From Pristionchus mayeri (lineage: Eukaryota > Nematoda > Chromadorea > Rhabditida > Neodiplogasteridae), in the NCBI GenBank assembly GCA_036245805.1, contig BTRK01000004.1:46316690-46380689 (forward strand): a DNA stretch of 64,000 nucleotides, given 5' to 3'. The notes beneath the pieces are model-generated. The model saw nothing but the letters and a program-made list of their open reading frames with translations. It was not told where the DNA came from and did not search any database. Of the stretch, positions 10,984 through 19,900 are shown piece after piece. Numbering within the stretch: position 1 is the first letter of the stretch; every line of letters begins with the position of its first letter. A program made the position numbers and the translations under genes.

Positions 10984-12029
10984 TCAATGTTTTCGAGGGG
11001 AAAAACTATATTGATCTTTGCCTGGTTCATCCTCTTCCATTCCCTCCTTCTTCACTTCTTTGCCGATAAGAACAGATGATTGCTGTTCAGAGACCTTAAT
11101 ACAGAAATATTAAATAAGCATAGCTGCAAAAATAAGTACAATTTAAAAATCACTTATTGAATGAATTCCCACCTTGATCTCTAGCACTGGTTTAAATCTC
11201 AACTTGCTCAACATTCCAACTGCATTCGTTAGTAGGCCGGTGCGATTGACTTGAGATGGATAGGCGATCTGGAAACTGCGTTATCTAACTTTTTATTAAA
11301 GCTTTTTCACATACCTGCCTATTATGAATTTGCATGTCACTGTTCCGAGCGGTGTTGGTATGATAATATCGTCCACTTTGAGCACATTCGACAAGCTTCT
11401 TACCTGGGATTAGCTGTACTAGTTATTTCAAACTAAATATTTTAAGAATAGGAAGAAAGAGGGCCTGAATACAGTTAACCTAACCTGTGTGAATACTCAT
11501 GTGTCTTTTAAGATTTTCCTTTATGCAAAATTTCTTGCCACATTCCGAGCACGATAATAACTTCATTGCAGATGGCTTTAACTCCGCTTCGACATGATCG
11601 ACAGTTTCCTGATTCCATATTTAATTGGGCGGGAGAATCACTTACATCTTCACTTAATCGATTGAACCAGGTTTTTGCAAAAACTTTAAAAAAATATTTT
11701 TTGTCATTTTGAAAACCAAATTTCAGTCTTTTAGCACTCACCATAAAAGTTTTTTTGTTTTGAAAGTGCTACACGTACTAACCTGAAAGAAGGGAACGGC
11801 GTTAGGCATGAGTCCAATGATAGAAATCGGAAGGTAAGAAGTGATTTTCACATAGATATTTGATATGTGTTGTTGCATTAAGTTGCTTCATGAGAGCTCT
11901 CCGGCCTTCTGGGGTTGAACGAACAGCGTTTATCCATGTTGTCCGTCTCTTGAGATCCATTGTGAATGAACGCATTTCATTCCGATTGCACAGACGTTGA
12001 CAGACGACGCACTTATGACGCGTCATGCC
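10984..12029 (-). pseudogene. family A gene 3: THAP, C2H2 finger, GLLTN exon
   Basis: Minus-strand exons: THAP 11783-12029 (M at 12026; CVVC, TWINAV, YLCENHF); finger 1 11485-11608 (LLSCSECGKKF...H.SIH); a degenerate finger-2 exon 11315-11403, where the second Cys of the CxxC pair is replaced (ECAQSG); 11173-11268 (32 aa, IAYPSQVNRTGLLTNAVGML); and the last exon 10984-11094 (VSEQQSSVLIG...EEDEPGK..., stop at 10984). A one-base frameshift lies inside the THAP exon: FYHWTHA runs into a stop, and AVPFFQ resumes in the next frame. The GLLTNxVGxLxKLRF exon is shared with family B loci at 19437 and 23324. Most splice sites are intact, so recent inactivation, or use of a different start, is possible. 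Confidence 0.6.
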
Positions 12030-12174
12030 CTGTAAAGCGAGGCATGGCCGGATCCCCGAAGTCAAGAGCTCGAATCCCTCCCCCAGCCCCTTTCCCTGAG
12101 ATGCAAGATCCAATCCCACCACCCTGGTGGGGAGAAATGGGATAGTTTCCGGTGATATCCGTGAAGTTGCGCGT

Positions 12175-12325
12175 TTAAAGTTGCCCAAGACCCTTGCAAT
12201 GACTTGAATTTGCACGCGTGCCTGTTCACGCTCGCTCTCTTATTTTTGCATACTATTTCACTCAATTTGCCGTAATCAGGCACGCGCGAAATTCAAATAA
12301 TTTCAAGGGCGTTGAGTAACTTTAA
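12175..12325. mobile_element. TTAA-type MITE, copy 1
   Basis: About 150 bases with long inverted ends. TTAA at both borders is followed by AGTTGCCCAAGACCC at the left and, inverted, AGTTACTCAACGCCC at the right. Subterminal GCACGCGTGCCTG and CAGGCACGCGCG also pair. Same family as the copies at 31768, 43519 and 50763. TTAA targeting is the hallmark of piggyBac and Kolobok superfamilies. Confidence 0.85.
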
Positions 12326-12970
12326 CCCGTCTCATCTGATTAAAGTCATGTTTTGAGGGACAAAGCGTTATAAGAATAAAATAATGGATACGTTGATAAG
12401 AATATGATCAAGTATTAAATTTTGTTTAAATTTCTCCCCAAATTCAGGATTTGAAATTGAAAAAAGTTGCATTTTACCTTGTTATCATGGATACTGAGCA
12501 TATGTCTCCTTAGATTAGACTTATCGTTGAAGGAGATTCCACGGTGGTAACAGGAGTGTGGCTTTTCACCTATTCAAATATTTAATCACATTTCAGTGTC
12601 ACATGTGCAACTAAAATAAATATACCCCTTTAATGATGAAGAGATAAAGGAGTACGTATCAATAAAAGTAGTTGAGAATTGTTTGCAATTGCATTTCAAT
12701 TCCTCAGGAACATAGCACATATCTCGCGAACATTCATAGTATTAAAGTAATGTAAATACATCCCTCGAAACAGCTCAAAGAAAAAGGGCTACTGAAAATA
12801 GGAAATTTCACCTGAAGAATCCAAGGAAACACGCAAAACTGTGACTCCGGTAAAAATAGGCATAGAGACTCGGCTTTTGGTTAGAAATGTAGAGCACGAT
12901 GAGCTAAACATTTCATCTGTTGAAAGTGAGTCTCTACCTTTACGTTGACGCGAGCTACAGAGCTTGGAAG
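12326..12970. other. stretch with one orphan finger exon
   Basis: Apart from the exon at 12478-12569, no exon signature, transposon terminus or RNA gene was recognised here. The sequence is AT-rich. Confidence 0.4.
12478..12569 (-). pseudogene. orphan C2H2 finger-2 exon with a lost cysteine
   Basis: A 92-base exon of exactly the size and phase of the family A finger-2 exons at 2398, 8627 and 15520. It reads GEKPHSCYHRGISFNDKSN then HMLSIH. The second zinc-binding Cys has become Arg (CYHR), so the finger should not fold. Splice sites are intact. The exon has no clear upstream partner; it precedes the THAP exon of gene 3 and may be a leftover of another gene. Confidence 0.6.
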
Positions 12971-13225
12971 TTTTTTTGGCGAGAAGTTAGTTCCTTGTAT
13001 GAACTTAAACTTAAGCATGATAACCCAAAACGTTTTTCCGATTTCCAAAGATACGTCATTTTTGGTCCTCCCGACCGCCCTGCACCATGATGAAGGCCAG
13101 GAATGATGTCTTCTAGATCAAATTATAGAGCATGATGGTAGCTTTCTTTCTAAAAAAAGAGCGACCTTCTATCTTCATTTTAAACGAAGTTATGATCATT
13201 TAAGTGGCCCCGATTTGAATATCGA
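12971..13225 (+). repeat. partial arm of foldback family B
   Basis: This segment, from GGCGAGAAGTTAGTTCC to GATTTGAATATCGA, is nearly identical to the right arm of the complete foldback at 21353-22260. It lacks the other arm. It ends exactly where a coding exon fragment (EEPFVLFHPYSL, plus strand) begins, marking a rearrangement breakpoint. Confidence 0.8.
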
Positions 13226-13450
13226 AGAGCCATTCGTACTATTCCATCCATATTCATTGGACAGCGAGGTATTTTTATCTTTTCCAAGTTAGGGTGAATA
13301 CTAACAGATAGCATTGGGCTTTTTTCCACATGATTGGCATGAAAAAAAATATTTAATTAACTCCAGGCCTATGATAATGTTTACAAAGAGGAAGAGATTT
13401 CTGAACATGAAGAGGTTACTCACGTATTATATATTTATTATATATTATCA

Positions 13451-14775
13451 TGGTTGTCATGAGTCAGTGGAGGTGGCCGGGAACATTTTCAAAAAAAGTT
13501 GTTCCCAATTTGATTCGTATAATGGTAAAAGAATGTCCCAGGGACCACATTTCGAAAAATATAGGTCATTGGTCCTAGAACCGGCTTTTAGGAAATTTCC
13601 GGTTTTGCACCTGGCTATACTGTATTTAAGCTCCCTGATGAGCTACTGAGGTGGCAGTGGGCTCAAAATTTGCGGAAAATTATTTCCAGAAACTTTTTTG
13701 TTCAGTGCAAGGCGATTGGACAACGTTGAAAAACTATTCGATAAAAAAAACATTTTTCGGCTCAGACAAAAAATATTTTCTCTATCAAGCGGTACAGCGA
13801 TACAGATTTTTACTGCAGAATATGAAAGAAAGAGTCCATGTACATAAAATAAAAATATAAAAAGCAAAATTGGAGATACGTGAAATTGGCATTTTTCACT
13901 CAAAAATGACATACTGAAGAAAAAGTCGAAAAATCGATATTTTTCATTTTTGTTCCTTCTTCATCCAATTTTTCCAAACTGTTGCAGGGACAATGTACAG
14001 GTGGAAAATACTCTTTTGGTAAATAATTTTACAAGTTTGTGCTCAAAATGACAATCTGCCTAATAAATTTTAAAAAATTGAAAAAAAGTTGCATTTTACC
14101 TTGTTATCATGGATACTGAGCACAACAATCTGCCTAATAAATATTTATTAATTAATTTCATTTTGTGCAGACACTTGTAAAATTATTTCCCAAAAGAGTA
14201 TTTTCCACCTGTACATTGTCCCTGCAACAGTTTGGAAAAATTTGATGAAGAAGGAACAAAAATGAAAAATATTGATTTTTCGACTTTTTCTTCAGTATGT
14301 TATTTTTGAGTGAAAAATGCCAATTTCACGTAACTCCAATTTTGATTTTTATATTTTTATTTTATGTACATCGACTCTTTCTTTCATATTCTGCAGTAAA
14401 AATCTGTATCGCTGTACCGCTTGATTGAGAAAATATTTTTTGTCTGAGCCGAAAAATGTTTGTTAATCGAATAGTTTTTCAACGTTGTCCAATCGCCTTG
14501 CACTGAACAGAAAAGTTTCTGGAAATAATTTTCGCAAATTTTGAGCCCACTGCCACCTCTGTAGCTCATCAGGGAGCTGAAATACAGTATAGCCAGGTGC
14601 AAAACCGGAAATTTCCTAAAAGCCGGCTCTGGGACCAATGACCTATATTTTTCGAAATGTGGTCTCTGGGACATTATTTACCATTATACGAACCAAATTG
14701 GGAACAACTTTTTTTTGAAAATGTTCCCGAGGTCCCTGTTTTTCTTCCACTGACTCGTGATACACGTGTTATATA
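13451..14775. mobile_element. foldback element A3
   Basis: Inverted arms of about 600 bases (13451-14060 and 14130-14775). The right end carries the family A terminus (CCACTGACTCGTGATAC); the left end has the variant GTCATGAGTCAGTGG. It was duplicated together with its flanks, as A4 at 19820-21108. Its loop contains a 45-base insertion copied from the finger exon region near 12457-12501 that A4 lacks. Confidence 0.85.
14077..14122 (+). other. filler DNA copied from a zinc-finger exon border
   Basis: The run from ATTGAAAAAAAGTTGCATTT to ATGGATACTGAGCA matches 12457-12501 apart from one extra A in the poly-A. The source spans an intron end and the first bases of the finger-2 exon at 12478. It sits in the loop of foldback A3, is absent from sister A4, and is flanked by ACAATCTGCCTAATAAAT on both sides, as expected for templated repair of a break. 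Confidence 0.8.
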
Positions 14776-15063
14776 TATTATATATACCATACATTGTTTT
14801 TCAGTTTCAGGCGCCATTCTCGATGGATTCATTTGGTTTTGAAATTGACCATCCTTCTGCCAGTCATTCATCGGATGATATCTCTACCGTAAGTACTAAA
14901 TTATAATGATTCTAAAGTTAGTAGTTGTTCTCAGTTCCCACTGCTTTAAAGCAGATATGTACATTGTTTATTTATCATGTGTGTCTGGATTGATCTATTC
15001 AATTATACTCCTATCAAAGCTCAATAGAACAGTCCATGGAAATCAAACAAAAATGGTTTTCAG

Positions 15064-15168
15064 ATTATCTCTCCCTACGTGTGCCTCACTTGCAGTGAGA
15101 AATTCCCTCGAAAGTTTGAATTGTGGGCTCATCTCAACGCAAATCTGGATCACACTGAACAGAAGCAG
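15064..15168 (+). pseudogene. inverted copy of a C2H2 finger exon with a dead donor
   Basis: A 105-base exon on the plus strand reading IISPYVCLTCSEKF...H...H, a C2H2 finger. It is nearly identical to the minus-strand exon 23596-23700 of gene 6. There the donor is CAG|GTTAGT; here it is CAG|GATAGT, so the GT is lost. Homology to the 23.5-23.85 kb region extends on both sides (about 14925-15262). Confidence 0.75.
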
Positions 15169-15280
15169 GATAGTGGGAAACATAATTGAGATATTTCTGA
15201 AGCTTGTAGTGGTTCTTAAATTCCACTGCTCAAGAACAGACGGTGGCTTTTGTACGCTTTTTTTTGTTTTGCTGCCATAT

Positions 15281-15979
15281 AGACATAGATGAGATCTGAC
15301 TATTTTTTATCTTCGCATAGATATGTTAATGTGAGAATTTAATGCGACGGAAGACATGTTTTTAGTTAGCACAAAAAACGTTTAATTTTCTGCTTGCACA
15401 CCGTAAAACAGAATGCCCTCACGTATTCCGAGAAATATTATTGTTTTCTGTGATTTCCGACATTGTACATGTTTATTTATTCTATTTTCGCTGTAATGAT
15501 TATGAATTTTGCTTTTCAGAGGAGAAGCTTTTTCCATGTCTCCATTGTGACAGACCTTTTCGCGAAATTTGTGACCGGAATTCTCATATTCTCCATGTTC
15601 ATAAGAAGGAGGTAGTGTTTCCTATTTTATGTAGGATATTCATCAGTAGAGTGCGTAATATGAGATACGAATATATACGAAATATGGAAACACAAAAAAT
15701 ACGGGCGCTTGTCTCTTCGTGGCACTCATTCTTTAGACAGATCAAACAATGAGCGTGATTAAAATACAAAAATACAATGTATACAACCCAATTTTTAATT
15801 TTATTCATCAGTCATAGGGATGCACAGACGATGTGAGAAGGGTAGCACTCACAGTTGCCCACGCCGGCGGCGACCACCATGAACCCCTATTCATGGTTGA
15901 GCACTTCCCCCCTCTAGTTGAGGCTTAGGCTTAGGCTCATCTCATCTAAAATAGTCAGATCTCATCTATGTCTATATGA
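15281..15979. repeat. 31-base inverted repeat flanking a lone finger exon
   Basis: CATATAGACATAGATGAGAT... at 15281-15312 is repeated in inverse orientation at 15949-15979 without mismatch in the compared bases. The pair brackets the reversed finger exon at 15520-15611 and a GC-rich stretch with GGCTTAGGCTTAGGCT near 15925. It could be the ends of a mobile unit or the scar of an inversion. Confidence 0.6.
15520..15611 (+). pseudogene. orphan C2H2 finger-2 exon on the plus strand
   Basis: A 92-base exon (AG acceptor, GTAGTG donor) reading EEKLFPCLHCDRPFREI..RN then HILHVH, a complete C2H2 finger of the family A finger-2 class. Its orientation is opposite to the gene at 16029-16712, which lacks this exon, so an inversion of the 3' end of that gene is plausible. 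Confidence 0.65.
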
Positions 15980-16028
15980 CAGAAAATCAAAAAAGAGCAA
16001 CAAGAACAAAAAAGAGTCTAATACTGAC

Positions 16029-16712
16029 CTGAATGAGTGCGCATGTGATAGTCCAAACTCCACTTATGGCTTAAAATCTTTCCGCACTCAGAGCATGTGT
16101 TAATTGAATTCTTCGTCTCTGACAGTTGCTGAACTACTTTTTTTAATATTTCACTTTTGTATCGCCTTTTTGTATTCTGAATATAGAAAAAAATGGTATT
16201 TGATGATTTCCCTTCGCTACTAAATGATCTCAAGAACTCCCACTGGAGTCGGCTGATTCAGAGCACGAGAGGTGTCGTTGGAAGGGCAGTATAGCTGGAA
16301 GAATTGTAAAATCGTGAATTCAAAAATCACGGCTAAAAAATAACACTCACATCGAAAATTGGCAGCTCCTCTTTGACATCGAGCGGTTCTTCCTTAACGT
16401 TCATTTGTTCGTCTTTGATCTCATACGAAATGTCATGTAGTGCATCCTCCAATGTGCTTCAATTGGTTGCGGAATCCGAACAAAATTAGTCAAAAAAGTT
16501 TTAATTAGGAAAGTGGAATATTAACTCTAGAAGCATTAAGATAAGTAATGCAGAACAAGATTAAATAAGGCTAAATGACTCACATCGATAACCTCTTCCT
16601 TTTTTAGGTCAGCAAACTCATCGATAGGCTCATCCTTGATTTCGGTTGGTTCTTGTTTGATTTCATTCATTCGAACTGCCTCGTCTATTGATTGAATATC
16701 TATTATATCTCT
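16029..16712 (-). CDS. family A gene 4 (5' part): KEEP exons and one C2H2 finger
   Basis: Exons: 16584-16712 (43 aa; MNEIKQEPTEIKDEP, FADLKKEEVID), about 16351-16455 (DISYEIKDEQMNVKEEP, EELPIFD), about 16244-16294 (LYCPSNDTSRALNQPTP, donor GTGGGA) and 16029-16176 (KRRYKSEIL..., then finger 1 CSECGKILSHKWS...H.RTH). All joins keep phase 0. The gene stops there: fingers 2 and 3 are not found downstream on this strand but occur on the plus strand at 15520 and 15064. The true start codon is uncertain; a Met inside the first exon, or an upstream exon, could serve. Probably a broken gene. Confidence 0.6.
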
Positions 16713-16992
16713 CTGCAAAATTTCACAAAAGATCTCAAGAAATGGATGCAACATCATCCTTTCCATTCGGTTGAAAAAACTAAACAAATTTGAACATGAA
16801 ATTTAACAAAGTTACAGATATGTTCATCGGAACAGACGAGTCGTTGAGATTCGGCGTCATAAATGAAATATTTATCAGTACTCTTCATTTCGAAAAATTA
16901 GTTAATAGATTTCTGTGGGTGTACTTACTGCTGAACTATTCCAACAAATAGGATAAGAAACAAAACATTACAAGAACAATTCAAAGACAATT

Positions 16993-19900
16993 TTAGATGT
17001 AATTCCTACGTCTGGAAGGGCCGGGTTCATCAAACTCAACACGGGATTCACAGTTAACGTCATCGACGATCTTCTCAGCTCGGAATCGATCGTTGTTTAT
17101 CTTCTGGGTCTTCTGATGTATTGTCAAGAATTATTAAGGAATCGAATTTCAACAAACTTACCTCGATCTCTATCACTTTCCCACGTTTGCGAGGGGGAAT
17201 CCCGGTCTGCAGAGAATTAAAATTAATTAACAAAAAATTGAAAAAAAAACACATTGTTAAACAATTTGAAATTCTAAACATTAAAATGCATCTAAATAAT
17301 AATTAATCATTACCAAGTCTTTCTTGAAATGTTTCGAGCATATAGTAGCGCGACAATTGTTCTTGATGAAATACCCCGATTTGGCACGTTGCTCAGGAGT
17401 CAACTGAGTGCATATACTATATAGTCAGTCAGCCTCTTGTTTCGGCCTGGAAAAAGTAATATTGAGACTGCAATCACCTCAATGAGCTTGCTGAAGAAAT
17501 TCGAGGAGCCCTCGTAAATTGGCGAACGGAAGAAGGTATCCGCTCGCACACCACACAGATCGCACCAAGTTTCAGATATTGGAGGGATCTTGGAAGGATA
17601 ATTCAGCATATGAATGTGGATTTTTCGAATAACCTCGGTTCAAATGGCCTAATGCATAATGAATTTTAAAAAATCTAATGCATAATGCTATAATCATGTC
17701 ATAATTGTAACGAGAAGAATGCCGATAAATCGATGTTAATTGAATTCACATCAGTTCGATCGTCTAGGAATCGCATAATTCTCGATTTTTCCGGAACTGC
17801 AAAAAGATTCCATGTGAGAGTAGTAAACATAATGTCGACAAATTCCTATTCCAAAATGTTTACTAGAATCCGACTTCACCGAGATACTCGCAAAAATCTG
17901 CAGGATATGGCGAACTTTGAGTGCATATAATTATGCGGAATTGTAATCGTGGCACCCAAACATAAATACAAACGATAGTTCACAGCTAGAAGTATGAAGT
18001 ACTAATCTCACATGGACTCTTCTTGCTGTTCCGGCAGTTGTGCGATTTTTAGACCGCACTGATATATAGAATAGAAAACATACTTTCACAGTATTCGCAT
18101 GGACATCCCTTGTACCGATCTTCGATTTGACACGCTGCTTTTGAGTCGGCTGAAATCATAAAAAATCAGCTTTTGTGAAGCTATAATGAAGAATAAAGTT
18201 TCGCTTACCTTGACCGGGTTGCCCTTATACTTATTAACTCCAGCTTTGATTGTATGCTGCTGAAATTAGTAAAAAAATCCCGAATCAAATAATCTAGTGA
18301 CGGACATTCGTTTTGTTTGCAAACTCATTATTCTAAAGTCATATTTTATAAATTCATTCGGAATCTTTAAAATTAGTGATATATGTTTTTGATAGAACTA
18401 TTCGGCCAAATTAACTTCGGGTATGTTCATTCGGAATCTTTAAAATTAGTGAATATATGTTTTTGATAGAACTATTCGGCCAAATTAACTTCGGGTATGT
18501 CCATTTCACTGATTCTCTTAGCTCACCCCCGGATTTCGCTGAGTCGCAACGTGTTTCTGGCAAAAGTGAGCAAGATGGTCGTTGTTTACCAACCGCTAAA
18601 AGATAGGAAATATATGAGGAATAAAGATAATACAAATGAATGTTATTGCCCACCGCAACGAGTTCCTTCTCACTCGGTGTGAAGAGGATAATTCGCTTCA
18701 GAAACTCCGTGCGCCCCCCACGTTTAGCAGGAGTCGAACAGAATTTATCCGTCATCTCTCCACAAAGATAGCATTGTTCTTGGATCGGACGAGAATAACC
18801 GGTAGACGGGCAGTATATCTAAAATGACAACAGAAACAGAAAGGTGAACAGACAAATTTCTTTTCCAGTAAGTAAATGGTATCAACTGTACAATATCATC
18901 CTGAATACCCGGCGGGCATGACGAACATAAATCCTAACTTTGCCAATAAGATCTTCGAGATTCAATTTTATGCCAAACTTGAAAAAAACACATACATCAG
19001 CAATAGGCCCTTCCTGCTTGAAATAATCGGAAAATGGGAATTCTCCGGGTTTCCACACTTCACTAAATACGCCTTTGATCTCCATGGGTTCTGCACTGAT
19101 CTTCTTTGTGCCGTGCTCGAGTATCACTTGGTGTGGTTCTTGTCTGGTAGGCGGCGTGATCTGTATAAAATTTGTGATTCTTGTAAGGAGAGACTGTTGC
19201 GTGTTTCGGAAAACACGAAGGTTTGGAACGCTTAAGCAAGGGTTCAAGAAATTTAATCCCTTATAAAGCGCTCAAAGTAAATGATTTTGGTAAAATTTTA
19301 CATAAATCAGGCACTTTGAGCGCTTTGTAAGGGATCAAATTCTTTTCAAAACATTTGTGTTTTCCAAAATCGCAACAGCTCCCCCATTCTATATAGCATA
19401 ACCGAAAAAATGTGGCCGTTATTGAATGAAAACTACCTTGACCTCTCTGACTGCTCTAAATCTCAACTTGCACAATATTCCAACTGAATTCGTGAGTAGG
19501 CCGCTGCTATTCACTCGGGACGGAGAGATGGTCTAAAAACTCATTACTATTCATTTTCCATGGAGTTTCCTATTGTGTATTTATTGGAGTATATTTGAAT
19601 AGATCAATCCAGACACACATGATAAATAAACAATGTACATATCTGCTTTAAAGCAGTGGGAACTGAGAACAACTACTAACTTTAGAATCATTATAATTTA
19701 GTACTTACGATAGAGATATCATCCGATGAATGACTGGCAGAAGGATGGTCAATTTCAAAACCAAATGAATCCATCGAGAATGGCGCCTGAAACTGAAAAA
19801 CAATGTATGGTATATATAATATATATAACACGTGTATCACGAGTCAGTGGAAGAAAAACAGCGACCTCGGGAACATTTTCAAAAAAAAGTTGTTCCCAAT

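Larger units (their letters stand above)
13226..15011 (+). repeat. inverted segmental duplication, copy 1
   Basis: Nearly identical, in inverse orientation, to 19586-21328. The 78-base exon at 14811-14888 pairs with 19709-19786, so positions sum to 34597 in this part. The copy carries three family B exons, here on the plus strand: EEPFVLFHPYSLDSE at about 13228-13272, AYDNVYKEEEISEHEEVTH at about 13366-13422, and APFSMDSFGFEIDHPS...DDIST at 14811-14888, the last two with AG and GT borders. It contains foldback A3. Cut off from a promoter and from its zinc-finger exons, it is probably a gene fragment, not a gene. Confidence 0.8.

Noticed and set aside
15790..15960. Possible SINE or tRNA-like segment (GC-rich, GGCTTAGGCTTAGGCT)
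   Set aside because: No box B, no tail and no target duplication could be found. The shared GAGGCTTAGGCTTA with 58950 is too short to define a family.
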